Shown: positions 7,209 to 12,968 of the stretch, one piece after another
Layout of the letters: each line of letters begins with the position of its first letter
How positions within the stretch are numbered: position 1 is the first letter of the stretch
Origin: Desulfovibrio sp. UBA6121
GTDB taxonomy: Bacteria > Desulfobacterota > Desulfovibrionia > Desulfovibrionales > Desulfovibrionaceae
Direction: 5' to 3'
DNA length: 13,873 nt
Assembly (NCBI GenBank): GCA_002422505.1
Contig: DIVX01000157.1
Span: forward strand, 6,613-20,485
Notes under the pieces: generated by a model
Told to the model about the DNA's origin: nothing
The model's input: the letters and a program-made list of their open reading frames with translations, nothing else
The model's database searches: none
Made by a program: the position numbers and the translations under genes

Positions 7209-7934
7209 CTAGTCCACAAACCCGCGCAGGATGTCCACCATGTCGCGGGTGGCCTGGCGTATGCCGGTGTAAATGGCGCGCGCCATGATGCTGTGGCCGA
7301 TGGAATATTCCACGATGCCCGGCACCTGGGCGAAGGGCAGCACGTTGACGTAGTTGAGCCCGTGGCCGAGGTTCACCTTGAGGCCCAGGCCCTGGGCGTG
7401 GCGGATGCCCGCCAGGACCTTGTCCAGCTCGGCCTGGCGCTCCGCCGGGGTGCGCGCATCGGCGTAGTGGCCGGTGTGCAGCTCTATGAACTGCGCCCCG
7501 GTCTGGCTGGCGGCGGTTATTTGCGCCGGGTCGGCGTCGATGAACAGGCTGGCGGCGATATCCCGCTCCAGCAGCGGGGCCAGGAAGGCCGAGAGCTCGC
7601 CCTCGCGTCCGATGCAGTTGAGCCCGCCCTCGGTGGTCAGCTCCTGGCGTTTCTCGGGCACCAGGCACACCGTGTCCGGGCCGATGGTGAGGGCGATCTG
7701 CTGCATTTCGCGGGTGGCGGCCATTTCCAGGTTCAGGTGCGTGTTCACCGTGCGCCGCAGAATCTCCACGTCGCGGTCCTGGATGTGGCGGCGGTCCTCG
7801 CGCAGGTGCACGATGATGCCGGTGGCGCCGCCGAGTTCGGCCTCGTGCGCGCCCAGGACGGGATCGGGCTCTTGGCCCAGCCGGGCTTGGCGCAGGGTGG
7901 CGACATGATCCACGTTGACGCAGAGAAGGGGCAT
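7209..7934 (-). CDS. pdxJ: Pyridoxine 5'-phosphate synthase
   Basis: PdxJ closes the pyridine ring of vitamin B6 from 1-deoxyxylulose 5-phosphate and 3-amino-1-hydroxyacetone phosphate in the DXP-dependent pathway. The 241-residue TIM barrel starts MPLLCVNVDHVATLRQAR, with HLREDRRHIQD at 43-53 (H43 and R45), THLNLEMA at 65-72 (E70), LVPEKR at 91-96, VNLGHGLNY (H191) and EYSIGHSIMARA near the end. H43, E70 and H191 line up with the catalytic residues known in E. coli (45, 72, 193), two positions earlier. The ATG at 7934 has GGAGG five bases upstream; an in-frame ATG at 7964 lacks a good ribosome site and would lie on or before the predicted transcription start. First gene of the minus-strand operon. 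Its product, PLP, serves many amino acid enzymes. Confidence 0.97.
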   Translation of the reverse strand: MPLLCVNVDHVATLRQARLGQEPDPVLGAHEAELGGATGIIVHLREDRRHIQDRDVEILRRTVNTHLNLEMAATREMQQIALTIGPDTVCLVPEKRQELTTEGGLNCIGREGELSAFLAPLLERDIAASLFIDADPAQITAASQTGAQFIELHTGHYADARTPAERQAELDKVLAGIRHAQGLGLKVNLGHGLNYVNVLPFAQVPGIVEYSIGHSIMARAIYTGIRQATRDMVDILRGFVD

Positions 7935-7966
7935 GAGGGCCTCCGGTTTGAGGAACGGTTTCATTT

Positions 7967-7995
7967 TTCATACGCTTCCCCCGGTCCAAAGGCAA
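7967..7995 (-). promoter_or_regulatory. Candidate sigma-70-type promoter for the pdxJ operon
   Basis: On the minus strand, TTGCCT (7995-7990) is followed by exactly 17 bp and then TATGAA (7972-7967); each box matches its consensus at four of six positions. Transcription would start near 7960, leaving a leader of about 25 bases that carries the GGAGG of the 7934 start. Hand-found, so moderate confidence. Confidence 0.45.
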
Positions 7996-8038
7996 CAGCG
8001 CGCGGCTGGCGCGGCAGCGCTTCAAACACGCCCGCGCG

Positions 8039-8067
8039 TTGACATCACCACCCGGGGAAGGTACCCC
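8039..8067 (+). promoter_or_regulatory. Possible promoter for the UDP-glucose dehydrogenase gene
   Basis: A perfect -35 hexamer TTGACA at 8039-8044 lies 79 bp before the ugd start. The hexamer 17 bp downstream is TACCCC, a poor -10 box inside the partly palindromic GGGGAAGGTACCCC. The -35 is convincing and the -10 is not; an activator or another sigma factor may be needed, or the match may be chance. Confidence 0.3.
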
Positions 8068-8117
8068 CAAGGCGGCAAAGAGCAACCCTCAGCACGTTTC
8101 ACGTCAGGAGCCTGTTC

Positions 8118-9455
8118 ATGAATGTCTGCATCGTCGGCACCGGATATGTCGGCCTGGTCACGGCGGCCTGCCTTTCGGAGATGGGAAACCACGTGCGCTG
8201 CGTGGACAAGAGCCCCAAGGTCGTCGCCACCCTGCGCGCCGGGCGCATCCACATCTTCGAGCCCGGGCTTGAGGAACTGGTGCGCCGCAACACCGCTGAA
8301 GGGCGGCTGACCTTTACCGACAGCTTGGCCGAGGGCCTGGGCTTTGACGGCGACGGGGCCGAATTCGCCTTCATCTGCGTGGGCACGCCCTCCGGTGAAG
8401 ACGGCGTGTGCGACCTTTCCTTTGTGGACGCCGTGGCCGAAGAAATAGGCCGCACGGTGGCCAAGCCGCTCATTGTCATCAACAAGTCCACGGTGCCGGT
8501 GGGCACGGCGGACCGCGTGCGCGCCATTTTGGAGCGCGAGCTGGCCGCGCGCGGCGCGGTTGTGGACGTGGACGTGGTGTCCAACCCGGAGTTCCTCAAA
8601 GAGGGCGACGCCGTGAAGGACTTCATGAAGCCCGACCGCGTCATTGTGGGCACGGAGAACGCCAAGAGCGCGGAAATGCTTAAGGCGCTTTACGCCCCCT
8701 TTGCCCGCAGCCGCGAAAAGCTCATCATCATGGGCGTGCGCAGCGCGGAAATGACCAAATACGCCGCCAACTGCATGCTGGCCACCAAGATCAGCTTCAT
8801 CAACGAAGTGGCCAACATTTGCGAGCGTGTGGGGGCGGATGTTTCCGAAGTGCGCCTGGGCATCGGCAGCGACCACCGCATCGGCTACGACTTTATCTAC
8901 CCCGGCGTGGGCTATGGCGGCTCGTGCTTTCCCAAGGACGTGAAGGCCTTTTTGGCCACCGCGAAAGAGGCCGGGTACCAGGCCGGGCTCATCGATGCCG
9001 TGGACCAGGTGAACAACCGCCAGAAGCTGCTGCTGGCCCAGAAGGTTGTTAAACATTTCGAGCCGCTGGGCGGCGTTTCCGGCAAGACCCTGGCCGTGTG
9101 GGGTCTGGCCTTCAAGGCCAACACCGACGACATCCGCGAGGCCCCGGCGCTGGCCATCATCAACGAACTCACCGCGCGCGGCATGCGCGTGCGCGCCTTC
9201 GACCCCGTGGCCCTGGAGCGCGCCGGGCGTGAGCTTTCCGGCAACGCGCTGGCGCAGTTCGTTTCCGGCCAGTACGAGGCCCTGGATGGGGCCGACGCGC
9301 TGGCCGTGGTGACGGACTGGAACCAGTTCCGCAACCCGGACTTTGCGGGCATGGCCCGCAAGCTGGCCGGACGCGTGGTGTTCGACGGCCGCAACCTGTA
9401 CCAGCCGGAGCTTTTGGCCCGCTTTGGCCTAAAGCACTACGGAATAGGGCGCTAG
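8118..9455 (+). CDS. ugd: UDP-glucose/GDP-mannose dehydrogenase family; UDP-glucose 6-dehydrogenase
   Basis: The enzyme oxidises UDP-glucose twice with NAD+ to UDP-glucuronate, a precursor for capsule, exopolysaccharide and LPS sugars. The 445-residue length is standard. The N-terminal Rossmann domain opens MNVCIVGTGYVGLVTAACLSEMG (GxGYVG at 7-12), with ICVGTP at 86-91, INKSTVPVGT at 121-130 and SNPEFLKEGDAVKDFMKPDRVIVG at about 155-178. The central helix has EMTKYAANCMLATKISFINE from 211, and the catalytic cysteine lies in GYGGSCFPKD (C270). The C-terminal UDP-binding domain includes GLAFKANTDDIREAPA. The start has CAGGAG seven bases upstream. Specificity for UDP-glucose over GDP-mannose is the usual call for this branch, but sequence reading alone cannot prove it. 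The following gene is an antiporter, so no polysaccharide cluster is visible here. Confidence 0.93.
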   Translation: MNVCIVGTGYVGLVTAACLSEMGNHVRCVDKSPKVVATLRAGRIHIFEPGLEELVRRNTAEGRLTFTDSLAEGLGFDGDGAEFAFICVGTPSGEDGVCDLSFVDAVAEEIGRTVAKPLIVINKSTVPVGTADRVRAILERELAARGAVVDVDVVSNPEFLKEGDAVKDFMKPDRVIVGTENAKSAEMLKALYAPFARSREKLIIMGVRSAEMTKYAANCMLATKISFINEVANICERVGADVSEVRLGIGSDHRIGYDFIYPGVGYGGSCFPKDVKAFLATAKEAGYQAGLIDAVDQVNNRQKLLLAQKVVKHFEPLGGVSGKTLAVWGLAFKANTDDIREAPALAIINELTARGMRVRAFDPVALERAGRELSGNALAQFVSGQYEALDGADALAVVTDWNQFRNPDFAGMARKLAGRVVFDGRNLYQPELLARFGLKHYGIGR

Positions 9456-9516
9456 CAGGGCCACCCCGGCCCGGAAGCGCCCAGAACCCGCCGGGAGGCG
9501 GCACGGAGGACCCCGT

Positions 9517-10851
9517 ATGAGCGTCGCCAAACGCGCACCCATCGAGTACCTCATCACCCCCTTCAACCGTTTCTTCCACACCTCCGCCTCCGGCGGGCTG
9601 GTGCTGCTGGCCTGCACGGCCATCGCCATGCTTTGGGCCAACTCCGCCCTGGGCGATTCGTACACGGCCTTCCGCGAACTGCACCTGCGCGTGGGCGTGG
9701 GCGCAAGCACCCTCGACCTCTCGCTGATGCACTGGGTGAACGACGGCGTCATGGCGGTCTTCTTCTTTGTGGTGGGACTGGAGATAAAGCGCGAACTGCT
9801 GGTAGGCGAGCTTTCAACGCCGCGGAAGGCGCTTCTGCCCATCGTTGCCGCGGCGGGCGGCATGCTCGTGCCTGCCGTGCTGTACCTGCACTTCAATCAG
9901 GGCGGGCCGCTGGCTGCGGGCTGGGGCGTGCCCATCGCAACGGATATCGCCTTCGCCCTGGGCATCCTGTCGCTTTTGGGCGACCGCGTGCCCGTGAGTC
10001 TCAAGATCTTTCTCACCGCCGTGGCCATTGCCGACGACATGGGCGCGGTGCTCATCATCGCGCTCTTCTACACCTCGCAGCTTTCCCTGGCGCATTTGGG
10101 GGCCGGGCTTGCGCTGCTTGGCCTTATGGCCCTGGCCAACGCCCTGGGCGTGCGCCGCACCTTGCCCTATCTGCTGCTGGGTTGCGGCGCGTGGCTGCTG
10201 TTCTACTTTTCCGGGGTCCACGCCACGGTGTCCGGCGTCATAGCCGCCATGACCATTCCGGCGCGGCCCAGGCGCGGGGCCGAGGACTTTCTGGCCAAGA
10301 GCCGGGGCATTCTCAAGGAATTCGAGCGCGCGCGCGAGGAAGGCGCGCGCGGCATGCTGGAAAGCAAACGCCAGCCGCAACTGCTGCTGACCCTGCGCGA
10401 GGCCTGCCGCGATGCGGAAACGCCGCTGCAACGCCTGGACGCCCTGCTGCACCCCTGGGTGGCCTTCGCCATCATGCCGCTGTTCGCGCTGGTGAACGCG
10501 GGCGTGCTGCTCCCGGCGGACATGGCCCAGGCCATAGCCCAGCCGGTGAACCTGGGCATTGTGTGCGGGCTGGTGCTGGGCAAGCCCCTAGGCGTAACGC
10601 TGAGCTCCCTGGCCCTGACGGTCTCCGGCCTGGCGCCCAAGCTGGCCGGGGTGAACTGGCGGCACCTGCTTGGGGCCGGGTGCCTTGCGGGCATCGGCTT
10701 CACCATGAGCATTTTCATCACCGAGCTGGCCTTCAGCGACGCCGCAGTGAAGGAAAGCGCCAAGCTCGGCATCCTGTCCGGGTCGCTGGTCTCGGCCCTG
10801 CTGGGCTGGGGCGTGCTGCGCGGGCTGACGGACCCGCCGCAGGCCCGCTGA
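9517..10851 (+). CDS. nhaA: Na+/H+ antiporter NhaA
   Basis: NhaA exports Na+ (or Li+) in exchange for protons across the inner membrane and maintains pH and sodium balance. The 444-residue protein has the expected many hydrophobic segments. Key transport residues are present: D143 in GVPIATDIAFALG (equivalent to Asp133 of E. coli), the ion-binding pair D173-D174 in AIADDMGAVLIIALFYT (Asp163/164), and K356 in LGKPLG (Lys300). FFFVVGLEIKREL at about 82-94 is a family signature. It is some 55 residues longer than E. coli NhaA, mainly through a charged cytoplasmic loop at about 250-315 (DFLAKSRGILKEFERAREEG and onward), as seen in many longer NhaA proteins. The ATG has GGAGG seven bases upstream and lies 61 bp after ugd, so co-transcription with ugd is possible. 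Confidence 0.96.
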   Translation: MSVAKRAPIEYLITPFNRFFHTSASGGLVLLACTAIAMLWANSALGDSYTAFRELHLRVGVGASTLDLSLMHWVNDGVMAVFFFVVGLEIKRELLVGELSTPRKALLPIVAAAGGMLVPAVLYLHFNQGGPLAAGWGVPIATDIAFALGILSLLGDRVPVSLKIFLTAVAIADDMGAVLIIALFYTSQLSLAHLGAGLALLGLMALANALGVRRTLPYLLLGCGAWLLFYFSGVHATVSGVIAAMTIPARPRRGAEDFLAKSRGILKEFERAREEGARGMLESKRQPQLLLTLREACRDAETPLQRLDALLHPWVAFAIMPLFALVNAGVLLPADMAQAIAQPVNLGIVCGLVLGKPLGVTLSSLALTVSGLAPKLAGVNWRHLLGAGCLAGIGFTMSIFITELAFSDAAVKESAKLGILSGSLVSALLGWGVLRGLTDPPQAR

Positions 10852-10867
10852 CCTTCGCCGCCGCCTG

Positions 10868-10892
10868 CGGGCAAGGCCCGTCAACAGTTGAC
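10868..10892 (+). promoter_or_regulatory. Hairpin plus perfect palindrome between nhaA and psd
   Basis: Two fused symmetric elements occupy the 114-bp gap after nhaA. CGGGC-AAG-GCCCG (10868-10880) can form a tight 5-bp hairpin, and GTCAACAGTTGAC (10880-10892) is a perfect 6-bp-arm palindrome around a single A, sharing its first base with the hairpin. CCTGCGG flanks the pair on both sides (10864-10870 and 10892-10898). There is no T tract, so it is not a standard terminator. The right arm contains TTGACC, a possible -35 box, but no good -10 follows at 16-18 bp. An operator for psd-pssA is one reading. Confidence 0.35.
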
Positions 10893-10965
10893 CTGCGGCC
10901 CAATGGCAGGTAGTGGCTTCTCGTCCGGCACAGCCGCGACACCAACCTTTCAGGAGCAGCAGCCA

Positions 10966-11604
10966 ATGCGCAAACCGACCATCGGACTCAGCCTCGAAGG
11001 CCTGCCGGCCATCGGCCTCTCGGCCTTCGTCACCCTGGTTTTCGCAGCCATGGGCTGGTGGCTTTTCGCCCTCATCCTTCTTGTCGTCACGTGCTTCGTG
11101 GTGCACTTCTTCCGCGACCCCGAGCGCGTTGCGCCGGAGGACCTGGACGCCGTGATTTCCCCGGCGGACGGGCGCGTGGTCAAGGTGGACTTCGCCCCGG
11201 ACCCCGTCTCCGGCCAGATTCGGCAGGTGGTGTGCGTGTTCATGAACGTGTTCGACGTGCACGTGAACCGCGCCCCGGTGGAAGGCAGCGTGGAACTCAT
11301 CCGCTACATTCCGGGCAAGTTCTTCAACGCCAGCCTGGACAAGGCCAGCACCGACAACGAGCGCAACATCGTGGTCATGGGGCGCGGAGCCGACCGCTTC
11401 ACCATCGTGCAGATCGCGGGTCTCATCGCCCGGCGCATTGTATGCTGGGCCGAGCCGGGCGACATTCTGCGCCGGGGCGAGCGCTTCGGCCTTATCAAGT
11501 TCGGGTCCAGAGTTGACCTCTATCTTCCCGATGACTATGCTGTTATAGTCTATGTGGGCGAAACCGTCCGCGCGGGCGAGACGGCACTCGCCGTCCGCAA
11601 GTAG
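10966..11604 (+). CDS. psd: Phosphatidylserine decarboxylase proenzyme, short (archaeal-type) form
   Basis: Psd decarboxylates phosphatidylserine to phosphatidylethanolamine. The 212-residue proenzyme is expected to cleave itself between G180 and S181 in the KFGSRVDLYLP motif, leaving a small alpha chain with an N-terminal pyruvoyl group; this FGSR form replaces the LGST motif of the longer E. coli enzyme. Other family marks are FFRDPER at 48-54, SPADGRV at 65-71 (D68) and NVFDVHVNRAPVEG (H99) near 94-107. A hydrophobic stretch at about 16-47 should anchor it to the inner membrane. The ATG at 10966 has CAGGAG nine bases upstream; upstream in-frame codons from 10888 read into the palindromic intergenic region and lack a ribosome site. 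pssA follows after 27 bp, placing consecutive reactions in one transcript. Confidence 0.94.
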   Translation: MRKPTIGLSLEGLPAIGLSAFVTLVFAAMGWWLFALILLVVTCFVVHFFRDPERVAPEDLDAVISPADGRVVKVDFAPDPVSGQIRQVVCVFMNVFDVHVNRAPVEGSVELIRYIPGKFFNASLDKASTDNERNIVVMGRGADRFTIVQIAGLIARRIVCWAEPGDILRRGERFGLIKFGSRVDLYLPDDYAVIVYVGETVRAGETALAVRK

Positions 11605-11631
11605 GCCCGCCTGAACCGCCCAGGAGAAATA

Positions 11632-12405
11632 ATGGCCAAGGAAAAGGCTTTGCCCCGTCACAAGGGCGTGTACATCCTGCCGAACCTGTTCACCACCGCC
11701 AGCCTGTTCCTGGGCTTTTTGGGGATGATCTGGTCCATTGAAGGCAAGTACGAGTACACAGCTCTGTGCATTCTTGGGTCCTGCCTGTTTGACGGCCTGG
11801 ACGGCAAGGTTGCCCGGCTGACCAACACCACCAGCGAATTCGGCGTGCAGTTCGACTCCCTGGCCGATCTGGTGGCCTTTGGCGCCACGCCGGGCCTGCT
11901 GATGTACCAGTGGCAGCTTTCGGAGTTCGGCACCCTGGGGCTCATGGCCTCGTTCCTGCTTGTGGCCTGCGGCGCGCTCCGGCTGGCCCGGTTCAACGTG
12001 CAGTCCGCCGTCACCAGCAAGAAGTTCTTCATCGGCCTGCCCATTCCGGCCCAGGCCAGCACCCTGGCCAGCCTGGTGCTCTTTGCCCCGCACCTGCCGG
12101 AGGCGTGGCTTACAGACGTTTTGCCCGTCGCCAGCCTGGTGCTGGTGTATGTGCTCTCCTTCCTGATGGTGAGCACCATGCGCTACGCCTCGTTCAAGGA
12201 GTACGGGTTCATCAAGGCCCACCCCTTCAGCTCCATGGTCACGGTGATTCTGCTCTTCGTCATGGTGGCCTCGCGTCCCAAGATGCTGGGCTTTGTTTTC
12301 TTCATGGCCTATCTGGTCAGCGGGCCCATCTATACCCTGTTCATCCTTTCGCCGCGCGGCTCCAAGCTCCTGCGCGATTCGCAAAAGGGCTCGCAGCCCA
12401 GCTAG
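11632..12405 (+). CDS. pssA: CDP-diacylglycerol--serine O-phosphatidyltransferase
   Basis: PssA makes phosphatidylserine from CDP-diacylglycerol and serine, the substrate for the preceding psd gene. The 257-residue integral membrane protein carries the complete CDP-alcohol phosphatidyltransferase motif: D54, G55, D57, G58, A61, R62, G71, D75 and D79 in the order D-x2-DG-x2-AR-x8-G-x3-D-x3-D. It starts with a short basic cytoplasmic N-terminus and PNLFTTASLFLGF, followed by several hydrophobic segments (about 20-36, 41-53, 103-122, 140-173, 188-232). This is the membrane-embedded type II enzyme of Gram-positives and many proteobacteria, not the peripheral E. coli type. The ATG follows AGGAG by five bases. 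A strong terminator begins 35 bp after the stop. Confidence 0.95.
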   Translation: MAKEKALPRHKGVYILPNLFTTASLFLGFLGMIWSIEGKYEYTALCILGSCLFDGLDGKVARLTNTTSEFGVQFDSLADLVAFGATPGLLMYQWQLSEFGTLGLMASFLLVACGALRLARFNVQSAVTSKKFFIGLPIPAQASTLASLVLFAPHLPEAWLTDVLPVASLVLVYVLSFLMVSTMRYASFKEYGFIKAHPFSSMVTVILLFVMVASRPKMLGFVFFMAYLVSGPIYTLFILSPRGSKLLRDSQKGSQPS

Positions 12406-12439
12406 CCTGCGCCACGCCGCAACACGATGCCGACCTTCC

Positions 12440-12473
12440 GCGCCGCAGCCAGCCTTGGTTGCGGCGCTTTTTT
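12440..12473 (+). terminator. Rho-independent terminator after pssA
   Basis: GCGCCGCAGCC (12440-12450) pairs with GGTTGCGGCGC (12457-12467) to give an 11-bp stem with one G-U wobble and a six-base loop, followed directly by six T residues (12468-12473). It should end the psd-pssA transcript, so leuA needs its own promoter downstream. Confidence 0.92.
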
Positions 12474-12565
12474 GCGCCCTGGACCAGGCGGGCGGGACCC
12501 TGCGCCTTGCTTTGCCGGGAAGGGGCGTGCGGCCTCCTGCTTGCGAACGCTCTGAAAACGCCCTC

Positions 12566-12603
12566 ACCCCCTGGTGATGAAAAAAATGCCGCCAACCCCC
12601 TGG
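12566..12603 (+). repeat. Pair of ACCCCCTGG direct repeats
   Basis: ACCCCCTGG occurs at 12566-12574 and again at 12595-12603, 29 bp apart, separated by TGATGAAAAAAATGCCG-like AT-rich DNA. The first copy forms the loop of a TCACC/GGTGA hairpin and the second the loop of a GCCGCC/GGCGGC stem. Spacing of about three helical turns could suit a dimeric regulator, but the sequences are simple and may coincide by chance. Confidence 0.3.
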
Positions 12604-12620
12604 ACAAGAGGCGGCCGCTA

Positions 12621-12722
12621 ATGGCAAAGTCGCACTTGGCAGCAGACGATTCATGCCCATGTGCCCCGTACGGCCCGGCAAGACCGGTACGACTGCGCGG
12701 AGCACCGGAGACGCAAGGATGA
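12621..12722 (+). CDS. Possible small leader ORF, 33 codons, coupled to the next
   Basis: The ORF starts ATG at 12621 with AGAGG about nine bases upstream and ends in a TGA (12720-12722) that shares ATGA with the start of the following leader ORF. It begins MAKSHLAADDSCPCAP and is rich in Pro, Arg and Ala with two close cysteines; it resembles no family I know. The only support is its ribosome-site-like sequence and the exact stop/start overlap, so it may be chance. If translated, it would deliver ribosomes to the downstream leader peptide by coupling. Confidence 0.25.
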   Translation: MAKSHLAADDSCPCAPYGPARPVRLRGAPETQG

Positions 12723-12808
12723 CCCTGATTCGCTTTTCCGCAGCAGCGGACATTTCGCTTTCCCTTCGCCTAGCGAGCCTACGAGAGTCCCAGAAGGACC
12801 CCTCGTAA
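12719..12808 (+). CDS. Putative leucine-responsive leader peptide upstream of leuA, 29 aa
   Basis: A 29-codon ORF starts ATG at 12719 with GGAG eight bases upstream (12707-12710) and stops TAA at 12806-12808, 160 bp before leuA. It begins MTLIRFSAAADI and contains five leucines and two isoleucines. Four leucines fall within codons 14-21 (L14 CTT, L16 CTT, L18 CTA, L21 CTA), and both isoleucines are ATT, whereas the flanking genes mostly use CTG/CTC and ATC. A cluster of rare leucine codons before leuA is the known design of leader-peptide attenuators, such as the CUA-rich LeuL of enterobacteria. The last leucine codon (12779-12781) lies exactly where the downstream stem-loops begin. No homology to LeuL is claimed; function is inferred from codon content, position and RNA folds. 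Confidence 0.55.
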   Translation: MTLIRFSAAADISLSLRLASLRESQKDPS

Positions 12809-12904
12809 GCCGAGTCTTCTCCTTTTCCCTTTTCTTCTTATTCGGCTTTAGGAGCTTCCCTCTGGGACGTACCCTCGTTGCGGGCGTACGCTCGCATTGC
12901 GTGT
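12780..12904 (+). promoter_or_regulatory. Candidate attenuator: competing RNA stem-loops before leuA
   Basis: Several perfect complementary segments overlap. P1: TACGAG (12780-12785) with CTCGTA (12802-12807), plus inner GTCC/GGAC. P2: AAGCCGA (12807-12813) with TCGGCTT (12842-12848), whose loop is a pyrimidine tract (12815-12839). P3: GTCCCAGA (12787-12794) with TCTGGGAC (12861-12868), extended by CGAG/CTCG (12782-12785 with 12874-12877). P4: CGTACCC (12868-12874) with GG-c-GTACG (12883-12890). P5: ACGC (12888-12891) with GCGT (12899-12902), followed by GTTTT. P1 excludes P3, P3 conflicts with P4, and P4 excludes P5, which is the logic of an attenuator. P5 is short and would be a weak terminator. 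Hand-folded only. Confidence 0.45.
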
Positions 12905-12905
12905 T

Positions 12906-12932
12906 TTGACATTCTTGCAAGCCGCCCATGAA
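12906..12932 (+). promoter_or_regulatory. Possible leuA-proximal promoter
   Basis: A perfect -35 TTGACA at 12906-12911 is followed after 15 bp by CATGAA (12927-12932), three of six matches to a -10 box; no better hexamer lies at 16-18 bp. It would start transcription near 12940, about 30 bases before leuA, bypassing the attenuator-like region. It overlaps the T-run of the putative attenuator stem, so one of the two readings may be wrong. Confidence 0.35.
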
Positions 12933-12968
12933 CGGGATAGGCTCCACACTCCAAGCGAGGAGGATTCC

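Larger units (their letters stand above)
12474..12968 (+). other. Long untranslated leader / regulatory region upstream of leuA
   Basis: About 495 bp without a conventional gene. From left to right it contains a GC-rich stretch, two copies of ACCCCCTGG (12566-12574 and 12595-12603), a TCACC-CCCT-GGTGA hairpin (12564-12577), a GCCGCC/GGCGGC stem (12588-12615), two tiny overlapping ORFs (12621-12722 and 12719-12808), stacked competing hairpins with a 25-base pyrimidine tract (12780-12904), and a consensus TTGACA (12906-12911). No convincing promoter is visible upstream of the small ORFs. The leftover ORF frames here show no recognisable protein. Confidence 0.7.

Noticed and set aside
5189..7288. 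Long plus-strand ORF of 699 codons
   Set aside because: It lies antisense to nnr and acpS, which have full motif sets. Its Gly, Gln, His and Ala-rich translation is the usual shadow of a GC-rich gene read in the opposite frame.
7935..7964. Longer pdxJ start at 7964
   Set aside because: The 7934 ATG has a GGAGG at ideal spacing and matches the usual PdxJ N-terminus; the 7964 ATG lies immediately beside the predicted -10 box.
10868..10880. CGGGC-AAG-GCCCG hairpin as nhaA terminator
   Set aside because: The stem is only 5 bp and is followed by GC-balanced sequence without a T tract.
10588..12753. Long minus-strand ORF of 721 codons
   Set aside because: Antisense to nhaA, psd and pssA, crosses the pssA terminator, and shows low-complexity composition with no recognisable domain.
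12661..12909. Plus-strand GTG ORF of 82 codons through the leuA leader
   Set aside because: No ribosome-binding site, a translation dominated by Arg, Ser and Phe from the pyrimidine tract, and conflict with the better-supported 29-codon leader.
12474..12968. T-box riboswitch controlling leuA
   Set aside because: I could not find the conserved TGGNACCGCG-type T-box sequence or a typical specifier stem, and the short Leu-rich ORF offers a better explanation.
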